Positions 48,101-58,533 of a stretch of DNA of 64,000 nt are shown here, one piece after another (positions within the stretch are counted from its first letter, which is position 1; each line of letters begins with the position of its first letter). The stretch comes from Plasmopara viticola (taxonomy: Eukaryota > Oomycota > Peronosporomycetes > Peronosporales > Peronosporaceae), in the NCBI GenBank assembly GCA_001695595.3, contig MBPM02000008.1:992001-1056000 (forward strand), read 5' to 3'. The notes beneath the pieces are model-generated. The model had not been told where the DNA came from. It worked only from the letters and a program-made list of their open reading frames with translations, and did not search any database. Position numbers and translations under genes: made by a program.

Positions 48101-49868
48101 TGGTGCTACGTCTCCTCCCACGGGATCGAATGCTCCTGCCGGACCCAGTGTCACGTCTGTACCCGAGACTACGTCTGCCCCTGAAGGAACAAATGCCACG
48201 GCGTCCTCTGCAGGTACTACCACTTCGACGGGACCCAGTGTCACGCCTGCTCCTACAATGCCAGGTGCTACGCCTGCTCCCACGGGACCCAGTGTCGCGT
48301 CTGTATCCGATGCTACGCCTACACCCGCGAAGAACAACGCCACAATGTCTCCCACAGATTCCGACGCTCCCTCGGGCCCTAGTGTCACGCCTGCCCCTAC
48401 GGGACCTACTGTCACGCCTGCTCCCACGGGACCCAGTGTCCCGTCTGAGCCCAATGCCACGCCTGCACCCGCGGGAATTAATGCTACGAACGCTCCCACC
48501 AGCTCGAACGCTCCCACAGGACCCAGTGTCGCGCCTGTCAACGAATCGGAAACGTGCATCAACGTGTCTGTGGAGCACGATGCGACGTATTGCATTGCAG
48601 GACCAATCTGTAGTGGCTCGGGTGAGTCGCCAGCCGGCTCGTTATGTCCCAAGATGGGCGACCGCTCCGTCCAGGATTGTCACGAGACACTTGCGAGCTA
48701 TTCCAGCGCCGACAATTGTGTTGCCCTTGTTGACGCGGTGTGCGCAAAGATTGAGACTGGCGCCTGGGGCTGCGTCTTTGAAGCCGTCACTCCAGCTCCT
48801 ACCACTTTAAACAATGAGACGAGTACGTCTGGATCACCTCCGACTGCTACTCCAGCAACGTCTGTACCCTCTGCACTCGAGGGAATTAATGTCACGACGA
48901 GTCCCACCGAGTCTTACGCTCCTACGGGACCTAGTGTCACGCCTGCCCCCACGGGACCCAGTGGCATTCCTGTTACTGAGGCTACGCCTGCGCCCGCGGG
49001 ATACAATGGTACGAAGGCTTCCACCGATGTTGTCACTTCTACAAGTTCTAGTGTCACGCCCGCTCCCACGGGACCCAATGCCACGCCTGCTGTCACAACA
49101 CCCGATTTTACGCCCGCACCCGAGGGAAACAATGTCACGACTTTGGGACCTGGTGTCCCACCAGCGCCCACCGAACCCTCTGTCACACCTGCGCCCACGG
49201 GACCCAGTGTCGTGCCTGCACCCGGCGTAAAGTCTACTCCCACGGGATCAAATGCTCCTCCCGGACCCAGTGTTACGTCAGTACCCGATGCTACTTCTGT
49301 ACCCGCCACGATGACTCCGACAGAGACCAACGCTCCCGCGGGACCTAACGTCACGCCTGCTCCCACGGGACCCAGTGCCACGCCTGCCCCTACCACGCCC
49401 GGTGGTACGTCCGCCCCCACTACGACTTTGGCGCCAGCTCCCGACGTCCCAGCTCCGTCCCCCGACCAACTGTCGAATACGCCCGTGACCCAATCGTCGA
49501 TGCGCAATGCAACAAGTGAGCAACCCGCAGGCAGCGCCCCCACGCCATGTCCCACGACCGGCACTGACGCTCCAACGACCGAATCAAAGACCCAATCAAA
49601 GTCAGGAAAGGCCGCGACGTGGACTCCGACCCCGGAAGCGACTTCCGACGAGATGACGCAACAAGTCGAGTCGACCAAAGCCACGTCGTTTGCGTCGACG
49701 AGTTCTGACTCAAACCGTGGCCTCTCGTCTGCTGCAATCCTTGGCATCGTTGCAACTGTCTGTGCCGCGGTCGCCGTGGCGGGAGTGACGGTCTACCGGG
49801 TCCGTCACCGTCGAAACGACGGGGATGTGTCCCCAAGCGTCTACATTCGTCAACGAGATACGCTATGA
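45129..49868 (+). CDS. Secreted mucin-like membrane-anchored protein with degenerate tyrosinase domain
   Basis: A 1579-aa intronless protein from the ATG at 45129 (the frame is open upstream but has no suitable ATG). Order: signal peptide MRLSAALAALVLPAAPLTA; a tyrosinase-like domain at about 35-290; a Thr/Asn-rich region with helical segments up to about 870, rich in N-glycosylation sequons; a Pro/Thr/Ser mucin-like region (about 870-1137) built on GPSVTPAPT units; a Cys-rich module (about 1138-1220, eight cysteines starting ETCINVSV); a second mucin-like region to about 1500; one transmembrane helix (about 1534-1556, AAILGIVATVCAAVAVAG) and a short cytoplasmic tail. In the tyrosinase part, the WHR motif is WYRR (Tyr109), the second CuB histidine is Leu (HNEVL at 244) and the HH pair is WY (269-270), so copper-dependent activity is unlikely. 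It probably sits on the cell surface as a heavily O-glycosylated protein. Confidence 0.8.
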   Translation: MRLSAALAALVLPAAPLTAQTTTTTTDVYTPSILSAAGNVTDLPGGNALCGSMRVRKPWDALTSAEQALYLEATEVALADGGVATFASIAAESVGQAQGDSSCAFFSWYRRLLLAYESYLRALDDRFACLTLPYYDVHTAFVQSVNGECTNLFECSDLFQALGGAPDASTYTTVAQDGYNVTGYRVTGTPYTTSCDDATCTTVVRNNLTSKAVPSAASFSSFQSVVATSYDYATFLENIKYGIHNEVLDALGGTLSTSAAAQDVLFYSWYTSLDMYLHVYHLCRIGVPLTYTQIVESREAFANATQTCGGVSGVDADSSLLMRVSVNGSLVDVSEHPTLGPYFGYVGNENWNYADIQQLGDYSYTYQLPELVRQQILSNNDMCPGFDRAFAASYTALNASTIKSTTTSKTTTRTTTTKTTRIVHGKRVTTTNVTTVSTRTNASATSSYQSTVTPGQLGSSYHGYTYLGNFSTDNVAYGEGTMVSNGYTAYVPYFTHTEVTTKHNGLVRATLPSRQDTTATVVTNVTVGVASVVRNVTASVATSGQYWTWVQTAYDGLHSRFQGNVDLVATHLMLLECYTLDQLHMLSNLTTSFVTRRNLVTNRVACGQRLDLVRAGLVPLAVRATSYSVASLTFANASVIQTILASYRRVTSRNVTYIRSSYGKRVQTRLNTTATAVANQTRTSTRASGYTAVTNTEYLTSNVTSNTQQRNGRVTTNTVTTTTTAANASDGTDETTSGGDAATATSTASGTRASTTSTTAMVNSSTGFTDLVAIQGNSGLIQNADVVENSTSTGQGRISTDSNGETTATLEAVDGTVSPMVAGGDGVTQTTTTEAGDATQNGSMGTPVPMESATTLESNLTSQHSDVTDTWTAPTGPSGTSAPEATSAPDGYNVTTSPAGSNAPLGPGTTSAPTGPSATPAPGATSPPTGSNAPAGPSVTSVPEATSAPEGINATTSPTDSYAPSGPGVTPDSTEPNVTPAPTGPSVTPAPGATSPPTGSNAPAGPSVTSVPETTSAPEGTNATASSAGTTTSTGPSVTPAPTMPGATPAPTGPSVASVSDATPTPAKNNATMSPTDSDAPSGPSVTPAPTGPTVTPAPTGPSVPSEPNATPAPAGINATNAPTSSNAPTGPSVAPVNESETCINVSVEHDATYCIAGPICSGSGESPAGSLCPKMGDRSVQDCHETLASYSSADNCVALVDAVCAKIETGAWGCVFEAVTPAPTTLNNETSTSGSPPTATPATSVPSALEGINVTTSPTESYAPTGPSVTPAPTGPSGIPVTEATPAPAGYNGTKASTDVVTSTSSSVTPAPTGPNATPAVTTPDFTPAPEGNNVTTLGPGVPPAPTEPSVTPAPTGPSVVPAPGVKSTPTGSNAPPGPSVTSVPDATSVPATMTPTETNAPAGPNVTPAPTGPSATPAPTTPGGTSAPTTTLAPAPDVPAPSPDQLSNTPVTQSSMRNATSEQPAGSAPTPCPTTGTDAPTTESKTQSKSGKAATWTPTPEATSDEMTQQVESTKATSFASTSSDSNRGLSSAAILGIVATVCAAVAVAGVTVYRVRHRRNDGDVSPSVYIRQRDTL
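47740..48530 (+). repeat. Mucin-type coding repeats with a 207-bp higher-order unit
   Basis: Variants of GGACCCAGTGTCACGCCTGC occur many times. A longer unit of 207 bp (69 codons) is duplicated: the block starting at 47871 recurs at 48078 with only scattered substitutions. The arrangement keeps frame and suggests growth by unequal exchange. Confidence 0.75.
48880..49420 (+). repeat. Second block of mucin-type coding repeats
   Basis: The same GPSVTPAPT-type units as in the first block, separated from it by the Cys-rich module. One segment (about 49200-49310) corresponds to the long unit of the first block in more diverged form. Confidence 0.7.
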
Positions 49869-52000
49869 GAGCAGAGTCAGCAGAGTCCAAGCCTTTGTAC
49901 ATACGATCTTGCACGCTTCTCTTAAAACTACGTTGAAAAGAATTGCATGTGAGTTGGTATTTTTGGAAATTGAGAAAACTGGTCGGATTATTTTCGACTG
50001 GGTGAATCGCAAGGGTTTGCTCGCCGAGCATTAGGGTGGCAACTCCCAGTGGTGTCATGACATGCCGGGTTGCTCATGATGTGCTCTCGACCTTTGTCGG
50101 CAAAGCGCAGCAAAGAGCACCCGATGGTATAGTCGCTATGCCTTGTTTTATCTCAAGACGACAGGATTAACGCCTTTGCTCACAACTTGGGTCTACAAGG
50201 TAAACTTGTGCTCAGCTTGGATTGTTGCACTCTAAAACCACATTTGGATCCGGACTTTGCAAAAAATTTGGCGTCGTGATCAAAATGAGTAGAAAATCTG
50301 TAAAATGGTCTCGCTCGTGTTGGCGCAAACATTAATGTGAAGTCGAGTAAAAGAGAATCTTACACTATTTCTACTTGATTTCACGGACGGCTAGCGCAGT
50401 TTGTATTGGTCGCTTAAAATCCTTGTCGTCGCCGAAGGAAAGCGTGAATCTTGAGTTTGAATACGACAGTTTTAAGAGAACGTGCCAGTTTTAGCGCTGT
50501 GCGTGACCTACTATACATTTACATTGACGACTAAAGGTCTCCTGTTTACCCACAACCAACGCAGTTCTCTATTATTAAATTTACTTTGTGGACGTACATT
50601 TGCTAGATACTTGTACCAAGGGTGCCGAATACTAATAAAAATATTTGCTAGATTTGAAAAGGCCGTCGCTAGATAACGACGTCAAAGATAACGCTCGCAA
50701 ATTCTACTCTTTACGGCAACTCTCAGTAATAATCCACCCTTTGGCGACGGTATCAATGCTCGCTGTGCTAATGATTATATTATTAACACGCACACACATA
50801 ATAGTACAAAGTACAACCATGGTTGTTGCTTACAAGTGTAGGTAGCACGAAAATATTCTGCTTTTGAAGCACTTCATAGCTGGATGCTCCGATTGTTCTA
50901 GCATATCAAAGTCGCGGAGCTCATTTTGTAGATCAATACATAATGACGATTAGTAACCTCTTTGGATATGTGAATTTTGTATCCCAATTGGCGTGACCAA
51001 ATTTTCCATCACAAATATTTTGCAGCTAGAAGTCAATACAAGAAGATCGCAATCTACGTCGCGCGATTCTCTACAAGTACGTATCACATTTGCTAATCTT
51101 AATGCACAATCCTTTGGCAAGCATTAACACTCGCCCTTCTTTATTTGAAGTAAAACCTTGATCTTCTTCCTTATTCGTTTCTATTTAGTACTTGATTCGT
51201 AGCCTCGACGTCGGTAGTTTTAACAATACAGATTGCATTACAAGACTGAAAAGTAGTCGCCCATAATTGTAACAACTGTTTTGTTGATAGTAACTCACGA
51301 TTGCTTTGCTCTTTGAAGAGTGAGTGGTTTGCGAGAGCGCACGTAAGCGACGCGGTTTGGACTCATGAGAGAACGGAGAACGGATCTTCAATCCGTGAGC
51401 ACCAGTGGGGGCTGTACGCGTTTAGTTTCTCATTTGTTTATTCCTTACAAGGCAATATGAATAAATTTGCTTCAGAAATGAGCTCATATGTACTACTGAA
51501 TTTTGCTATACTAATGCATTCCATTTATGGGTCACTAAGTTTCAGTAGCTGCAAATTTTAACAATGCATTCGACGCATCGGCAAAGTTCGCCTCCATTAC
51601 TCAAGCGAACAAAAACTTCAAATTATTTGAAGAATTGTAACGTTGTTTCTTAGCACCGTGATTAGAAAATGCGTGCGAAAGATATGCAATCTGGTGGCGA
51701 AAGACAGTGCACGTTAAAGCTTTTCTCAAAATACATCGTTGTAGTGATTTTTGTCCTCTTATTTTCGACAACTGACTGAGATCTGCCGCAATGTAGATAG
51801 AAAATGTTTCCTATATCGATTTGTTCTCAAAATACTTCAATGCACAAAATGTCAAGGCGCCAGTTGTATACCTTTTCTTTCGGAGGGAACTCACTTAAGC
51901 TAGGCTTTATGTAGCAGCTCATCACATCCTTCCCATCTAAAACACCAAATATATACAATGGAGATAAATCGTTTATCGCTCTCCTTTTTGTACAATACAT
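49869..52000. other. Intergenic, no gene seen
   Basis: About 2.1 kb of AT-rich sequence downstream of the mucin-like gene. A 69-codon open stretch at 49825-50034 overlaps the end of that gene in another frame and is taken to be chance. Nothing else was recognised. Confidence 0.5.
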
Positions 52001-52028
52001 CTGTTTGGTCATGACGGTGACCAAACAG
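52001..52028 (+). other. Perfect 11-bp inverted repeat across a start codon
   Basis: CTGTTTGGTCA, a 6-nt loop tgacgg, and TGACCAAACAG. The ATG of the following 101-aa ORF begins on the last base of the left arm. Confidence 0.7.
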
Positions 52029-52316
52029 GCAGCAAAAAAGGCTGCCAGACAGCTATGTCATCCAATGATGGCCAAAAGGTTGATCTGGCACTCAAAGTTG
52101 TCTCCGCACCAAAAATGGTCGCGTGACCATGGATGCGCCTACAACAAAGACGACACATGTGCCGCTGGAGGCAAGCTAAGAATGTTCTGTCTCCCAAAAG
52201 AAATCGTTGGAGCAAAGAAAGCTGTGGTGAAATATCTCTGCCCTAACAAAGCCGATACATGCATGCCAATCTTCGTCGTACGGTGTTCCTCAGACGCGTC
52301 CGCCATTGGGCGATAA
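52011..52316 (+). CDS. Small cysteine-containing ORF, unknown
   Basis: A 101-aa ATG-started ORF in GC-richer sequence than its surroundings. The N-terminus is basic (KQAAKKAARQ). Seven cysteines lie at 16, 42, 50, 60, 77, 84 and 92, and two related motifs (NKDDTC and NKADTC) suggest an internal duplication. No signal peptide and no membrane segment, so it may be a fragment of a longer Cys-rich protein or of a transposon protein with a zinc-binding region. I do not recognise it. The inverted repeat over its start codon is unusual. Confidence 0.3.
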   Translation: MTVTKQAAKKAARQLCHPMMAKRLIWHSKLSPHQKWSRDHGCAYNKDDTCAAGGKLRMFCLPKEIVGAKKAVVKYLCPNKADTCMPIFVVRCSSDASAIGR

Positions 52317-54455
52317 CAAAGAGGAAAGATCGCGCTGCACTTTCCTTGGCTATCTACTTGTTTGAGCTATGAAGAAGTCTAAAAAAAATAATAATCTTAT
52401 CAACACGACTTCATTGTTTCAAAATCCTTTCTCGAAAAATTGTTTTACTTGCCGTCATTTTTAGTGGTTATGCGCAAGGCTTCTTCTGTAGCGACAGGAT
52501 AGTCCATGGCAATTGCTAGAGTTACAATTCTGGCTTAGGATGCACGATGTCGCTATCGCTACAAAATAAAAAAAATGAGCTTGAAGTCAATGGTAAGACT
52601 AACGATGCATTCTTAGGATAGACCAGTGTTCAATAAACGCAGTCAGCGGTGGGCTTTGCGGCCCTTTCACCACCGAACTTCAGTGCAAGTTGCCGTGTCG
52701 TGAAAGGACCAATTGCTCTCTAGACAACAAGCTCTACAAAGAAAGATAACGAGCTTTCAGGTGAGTAATAACTCAGGCTATTATCTAGCGGTTGTAGATC
52801 ATAACACCGGGCAGTACGCTTCCTGTTATTTTTTTTTAATGCAGACAATGGCGCCAAGAAGGACGTTTGTCTGCTTTGTGCACCGCGAAAACTCTCCATA
52901 AGTATTTTTTCGTGGTGGTTCACAGATAAATTAGGTAAAAAGCCAGTCATCTAGGGCAACCTTGTAGCGGCTATGCAGATAATTTTAAGACCGCATCAAA
53001 CCGCACTATGCCCTCAGTCCTGTTACTACCACGATTCAACTATTTCAGCATTTGTGAACCCCCAGGTTGTTACAGCCCAATAATCAAGTCCTTTCGATAA
53101 TTGTGGTTGTTAGCTCGGCATATATTTCGCTTAATTGGTGCACCTCAGTCTGAAGTTCGGTGGGACGCAATGCCAGACCCGAAGATAATAGCTGTGAGCA
53201 TCACTCCTATCATACCACAACTTACTGACGAAGAGCTCGTATCTTCTGACTTCTCGCGGCAACTTCTAAGAAGTTCTTACTGAGGTCGGTCCAACAACTT
53301 TCACGAGTTCTAAAGAGTGGGGCTTTACCGATTATTATGGCGCCCGTACAAGCGTCTCTGCTCCAATACGCACTTTACATGATTGTTTCACTAGAACGTA
53401 ATAAGGAGTGTCGGGCCTAGCTTCTTACTACTATGGTACAGCAGTTCCTGCGCGACCAGATGCACACGCTTAATTTTTCTCTCGGTTTTAATCGTAGTGG
53501 CCAGGCTGTAGCTTCGTCAGGACAACCTCGAATTCTTAAGACAAAACGAAGGCTGCATGACTCATCGCGAGGTCGATTAATTCCGTCTAGAACATTTTTT
53601 TCTTTGGTGTTTTTCTAACTTAATTTGCTGGATTTAGCCTTATAAGTAATCGGCCCCTCAGCCTTACGGCCAATATGGCGGTAACCATGGCCATTTACAA
53701 CCGCCGTACAGCAACCCATACCTATCTTATTAGAAAGGTCGAATGCGGAAGTATCGTTTGAAAGAGGTTTTATGAGCACCTTAAGCCTCGTGCGAATATA
53801 ATGCCCTGATGATCGCTACACCATTTCAAAATACTTCACACAATTTAAAGGGTGAGGCCACATTGCTGTGTTATTGCTTCTTTTTTTTTTAATTGCGTCT
53901 CTACACGTCTAAAATGATAGAAAAAGCTGTGGCAAGACTGAGAATAAATAACATGAAATTATGCTAAAATCAAGAGACTCTGTTATTTTTCCTGTCTCCT
54001 GTAGCAGAAAAGACTCGCCAGTGTTGATTACGGGAGTAATACTTGATAATTGACTTGTTGGGGAAGCAAGGGTGTCATCCGAACACAAGAATTGCATGGC
54101 AACAATTTACGTTTGCATGGGCTACCATCCTTTGAAGAGCCTGTATCTAGCCGGATTAAACCACTACTTTGCCGAGAAGCACCGGTGCATCTTTGTGGCT
54201 GACAGAATTAGCGTATAGGTCTCTGAGCACACTGTAGTTGCTATGAGGAATGACCCCGAGGCGATCAAATCAGTATTCAATAATTCAGGCTGCATTTCTT
54301 TTTAAGCAGATGAATCAAAAGCGAAAAGAGACAGAAGACTCTCGACGTCGATTTTTGCAACGTCAAAGAAGTGACAGAGAGCGGGAACGAGGCTTCCAAT
54401 CTAATGGCGACCGTCGTCGCGATGGTGGCAGCTCTAGAGATCGACAGGCGTAGTT
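52317..54455. other. Intergenic with possible exon fragments
   Basis: No complete gene. Three coding-like pieces stand out. The piece at 53655-53735 reads APQPYGQYGGNHGHLQPPY, a Gln/Gly/Tyr/Pro-rich sequence as in RNA-binding proteins. The piece at 54120-54215 reads YHPLKSLYLAGLNHYFAEKH. The piece 54310-54453 follows a good acceptor (tttctttttaagcag) and encodes MNQKRKETEDSRRRFLQRQR and an Arg/Asp/Gly-rich end. They could be leftovers of one or more decayed genes. Confidence 0.35.
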
Positions 54456-54456
54456 A

Positions 54457-54676
54457 AGCCACAACAAAGTGTATAAGCATTCTTTTGACGTGCTGAGACG
54501 CGCTATGGCCACAGATACGTCCTTTCTATCGGTCTAGACATGCATAGACGCAATAGAGCCACAACGCAGTGTATAAACATTCTTTTGACGCGCTGAGACG
54601 CTCTATGGCCACAGATACGTCCTTTCAATCGATCTAGACATGCACAGACGCATTAGAGCCACAACGCATTGTACGA
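54457..54676 (+). repeat. 100-bp satellite-like repeat, left array (2.2 units)
   Basis: Units begin at 54457, 54557 and 54657 (each with AGCCACAAC), spaced exactly 100 bp; the third unit breaks off after about 20 bp. The unit includes GGCCACAGATACGTCCTTTC and ends near AGACATGCAYAGACGCA. Units 1 and 2 are more than 90% identical. Confidence 0.85.
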
Positions 54677-54682
54677 TGAGGT

Positions 54683-54710
54683 CGGGGTTCGATTCCCCGG
54701 CGGCGCAGTG
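54683..54710 (+). tRNA. Orphan tRNA T-arm plus 3' acceptor strand (fragment)
   Basis: GGGGTTCGATTCCCC forms a canonical T arm (B box GGTTCGATTCC) and is followed by GGCGGCGCA, as in the 3' end of a tRNA gene. The expected 5' acceptor strand, D arm and anticodon arm are absent upstream, where the satellite repeat is found instead. It is therefore a tRNA fragment or the head of a tRNA-derived SINE, not a functional tRNA gene. Confidence 0.5.
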
Positions 54711-54767
54711 CTAGCAACATGATGTCACTTACAAAATAATATAAAGCGCTATGTTCGCTCTCACCTG

Positions 54768-55001
54768 TTGACAGATTTAGAGCTCACATTCTTTGAGTCA
54801 GGCCAAGTGGACGCCTGGGTTGACTTCTCCGCGCACGACCTTGAGGTCCCACTTGAGGTCTGGGTGAATTCGATTCTTGGCTGGGCGAAGTTTAACGCCG
54901 CGGCTCAAATCAATGCCAAGACTGATGTAAAAAAAGCTTTGCAGACCTTTGAGAATCATTTGCATCTGCGTACCTACCTCGTGGACCAACGAAGCCTCTA
55001 G
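54768..55001 (+). pseudogene. eEF1B-gamma-like GST C-terminal domain fragment
   Basis: A 77-codon frame without ATG, with clean, GC-rich coding sequence: SGQVDAWVDFSAHDLEVPL, then VWVNSILGWAKFNAAA, then DVKKALQTFENHL and RTYLVDQRSL before a stop. This follows the GST C-terminal domain of elongation factor 1B-gamma (and of some aminoacyl-tRNA synthetases): Q-V-x-x-W-x-x-F, W-V-x-x-x-LG, then DVKKAL-x-x-L-x-x-HL-x-x-RT-(F/Y)LV-(G/D)-(E/Q)-R. The family continues with T-L-A-D-I, which is missing here, as are the N-terminal thioredoxin-like part and the eEF1G C-terminal domain. It is embedded between two arrays of the 100-bp satellite-like repeat, so it looks like a captured gene piece. Confidence 0.6.
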
Positions 55002-55024
55002 GGTCGTAGCCGTCGGATCTTTCT

Positions 55025-55290
55025 ATACGTGCGCAGACGCAATAGAGCAACAACAAAGCGTATATTCGCTCTCGTGAAGTGCTGTGAAAATATACGGCCA
55101 TAGATGCGTCCTTTCTATCATTTTAGACGTGCGCAGACGTAACAGGGTCACAACTAAGCGTATAGCCGCTCTTGTGAACGTCTTTTCTATCTTTCTAGAC
55201 GTGCGCAGACGCAACAGAGCAACAACAAAAACGTATATTCGCTCTCTCGAAGTGCTGTGAAGATATACGGCCATCGATACGTCCTTATCT
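55025..55290 (+). repeat. 100-bp satellite-like repeat, right array (about 2.7 units)
   Basis: GCGCAGACG occurs at 55031, 55131 and 55203. The first spacing is 100 bp; the second is 72 bp because the middle unit lacks the GTGCTGTGAAAATATACGGC portion. The units are related to, but clearly diverged from, those of the left array (shared blocks AGAGCMACAAC, CGGCCATAGAT, CGTCCTTTC). Confidence 0.8.
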
Positions 55291-58256
55291 CGCGAATCTC
55301 AGCTGCTTCCATTAGCTCTTGTAAGCTAATTTGGGCAGCTTAATCTCGAATCTAAGATTGCGTGACAGTGCACCAGCCAGGTGTTCACTTTCACCGGTAG
55401 TTTCCTAAATCAAAGGCTCAAATTCAGATAGCTCATCGTATAATTACCAAGCTTATCCTTCCCAGTGATGAGCTTTCATAATCTGAAGCACTTTGTAGCC
55501 TTTAGTTTAGAATTCTCGTTTCCACTTTCATCCACTTGTCTCTTTTTTTACTTGTCGACAAATGCACTCGCATTAGCAGCCTTGCTGATCATATTCAGTT
55601 GAGATTGTTGCAGTCAAAGAATTGCTGTAGAAAGATAGCTGGCCACAAAGAAGAAGTCTGAGATAGTATGCTTGCTGTAAGGTCTTTTCCATTTGTTTAT
55701 AGAGCCTTTGTGCATTGAACGTTTGCTGAGTGTCAACAAAACCGCAAAGCTTTGTTAAACCCCTAAAATGGCACCTCAATTTGCACACCAAGCAGTGTGT
55801 ACTCTAGCATACTGTCCACCTACCCGTCTGACCATCTGTCGGTAACAGATTTGCTGACGGAAAATCATATGTCAAAACGCAGCGGAAAGCCAATTCCATT
55901 CTAAAAAAGCTGCAAAAAGGTTGAGCACCGTTGCCTTTGCTACATTCTTTCCGTTATACTGGCTAAATTAGGTGACCAATACATCATCTTGCTCCGACAG
56001 CACACGTACACTACTATGCTCATGCCGCCATTGCTGTAAGGCAAATTGAGGCAAATTAACTTCAAGCGCCGGCACTGGAAGGCTATGTCGGCTGCGGGTT
56101 TGACCCCTCGGCAGGTCTTACGGATTCACATGCTTGGCTACCCATGGCGCCACCAATATATTGTAGCGACCAAAAACGAATTTTAATCCGAATGACGCTT
56201 ATAGGAGTATCGTGTGCTTCCAAAACAATATCGCACTTCAAGTCTTTGTCGCTCGAACAACGATTTGGTCTGGACCCGCCGTATCTACTTTAGGATAAGG
56301 CAGCCTTCTTGCTTACTCCTCGCGGTGCAAGTATGATTGCTATCGAGAAGTAAGCCACTCGACTATGGCATCTATGATTGTGACGAAAATTTCGTTAAAG
56401 ACTTTAAATTGGCATCCGCTATAAATGCCTGACAAATTTGTTTGTCAATTTAGTTGTTGTCTTTGCTTTTCTAAGCCAACCTACTTTAGGATCCGGCAAG
56501 TCACCCGAGAGCTCCGAATAATGGCGTTACGTTCTGTCTAGAGCGGTAAGTGTTTTTGTGGGACTTCCATCTTTGGGAGCACCATATCTGTAAAGTTTCC
56601 ATTCTTCGGCTCAGCCAAAAGCGCAGTAGCTACAAAATTTTGAGGTTTGGTGACTCCGATATTTTTAGCGATGTTTCTAATTGAAGCGCGTCTACTGTGA
56701 CGGAGAAACAAGTAAGATCCCTGCTAGTAATAATCACGGGGTCGTTCGTGACACACAAGTAATCAATTTTTAATTCAAGTCGTCAAACCCCATTAGCCGC
56801 TTTCGGTGGCAGCCTGTGATTCTACGTTACTCACTGCTTCGTGCGGACGCTTGCAGAGCTCGACACGAGCTCTCGCAAATTGTATTTCCCGCAGAGTTAT
56901 GTAACCCACTGTGATTTGAGGATCCATGTTACCTGCTTTTAACCTCACAATAATATTAGCCATTAAAACGCTATCTTTAGTGTCTTTGACAGCTGAAGCT
57001 GCAGGTGGAACTTACATCTTACAGAAATAGATAATTACGATGTCGTCCCGTCAACCTTTGGGGACATAGTAGCCACTCCAACAACTTTTTACGGTCTAGT
57101 TAGCACAAATGGGATGGGAACAGCTCAGCTTCGCGAGATTGGTGAGATAAAATCTATACTTTCACCCCGCTAAAAGATCGAGGACTCGTGCTTTTCTAGC
57201 AGCGACATTTTCAGTGTAAAGACAAGCTATCCTTTCTTAAGATAATATTTCACTCTATTTTTACCCAAGCACCGTTTTATTAGACAGTCAAATTTAAACT
57301 TACCGATTTTCGCTGCTCCCTCAAGATCAATTTCGGCTACAGTGTGCCGGCGTACAAAATTTTGCGAAGCGCCAGACACTGATGGGGTTACATATCCTCA
57401 TGCATTAGTGTGTACAATCGGCATTCCACCGCTTCAAATCTTCCTTTCAGGAGAATTTAATCTCCTGAAGGCTATGCTCTTGTACTGCTCAACAATAGGA
57501 AGGGCCTCATATGTCGCCACCCCCTTAGGCTGGCAAGTTGCTTAAGCGGCGTCAAGGGCTCGTCCGATAGATGCGTACGGAAAGCTCTATTTCTTGCGAG
57601 AGTTTGGATAGTCAATTTATCCGATTGGGCGAAGGATTGACTACAAGTGCTACCATAATGACCACGCCACACCGCACCATGGACAGATATGAATTTGCGA
57701 TGGGCGTTCACTATTCCTGTTTTTTGCTTTATTTTTATACTAAGTTGATCAATTTCCGCCCCATTTATATTGTCGCACATACACGAAAATTAAATCTGCT
57801 GCTGAGACAGAGGATTTGTTTGTGTCAATATTCTTCGGAATGCATCAGTATGCAAAGCGCTATAGAATGCATTTCGTGTACCAGGTGCTACCATTGTGTA
57901 AGACTCCTTAGTTCGGCTCTATGTTAAGGCCCGCTACAAGAGCCGCTCGACGTATTAACTTTAGAAGGAAAGCGCGTTGCAACAATAATTTAAACAAATC
58001 AATTGTGCTTGAGAAGATATTAGTTTCCGCAGTCAAATTAAAGCTACTCGATTAAATGTACCTTTAACAATTAAAATGAGCGCTAAAATTGCAAACATTT
58101 GCCTTTGATTTCCTTACCTCGCGTAAGTAATTTATAAATTATCCAAACACGATTAGTGCAGCCCATATGTCACCAATTCTCACCAGTGACATTTATGCTG
58201 CCTACCCAACCCTTTACTAAGGTATGAGAAAGTCACTGATAAAGAACTACTTGATA
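55291..58256. other. Gene desert with element debris
   Basis: No supported gene. Minus-strand open stretches 55791-55573 and 57780-57472 have a retroelement flavour but no diagnostic motif. A stretch at about 56090-56165 resembles one at about 61565-61640 (both contain a gggttygmcc...ggcaggt block), pointing to two old copies of one element. Confidence 0.4.
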
Positions 58257-58325
58257 GGATTGTGGGAGGAAAAGGTACACGCTGTATCAACTTGATACAG
58301 CGTGTCCCTTTTTCTCCCACTATCC
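58257..58325. repeat. 34-bp inverted repeat with 1-nt spacer
   Basis: The arms 58257-58290 and 58292-58325 are complementary with only a few mismatches; the inner 14 bp (ACACGCTGTATCAA and its complement) are perfect. It would fold into a long hairpin in RNA or cruciform DNA. It lies about 210 bp upstream of the TM198-like gene. It could be a palindromic MITE remnant, a small-RNA precursor or a terminator; no evidence chooses among these. Confidence 0.75.
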
Positions 58326-58488
58326 AGTTGTCTTTGCAATTTAATATTTGTCTGGCACCGCACTTGCCATATCCCACTCACAAAATACCAGAGACTGGAT
58401 GTCTGATTATACACCAACGTCAAAAAAATCCATCCTAAAAATTATAGTGTCCAACACCAAGCTATGGTCGCAGCTCTCGACGAAATAC

Positions 58489-58505
58489 CCATTTTTCAAT
58501 TTCTT
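58489..58505 (+). promoter_or_regulatory. Inr-FPR oomycete core promoter
   Basis: CCATTTTTCAATTTCTT matches every position of the composite oomycete initiator plus flanking promoter region consensus YCATTYYNCAWTTTNYY as I recall it. It lies 29 bp before the ATG of the TM198-like gene, a typical distance for oomycete transcription starts. Confidence 0.65.
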
Positions 58506-58533
58506 CTCCGATCAGTAGTACCCCCTACACAGC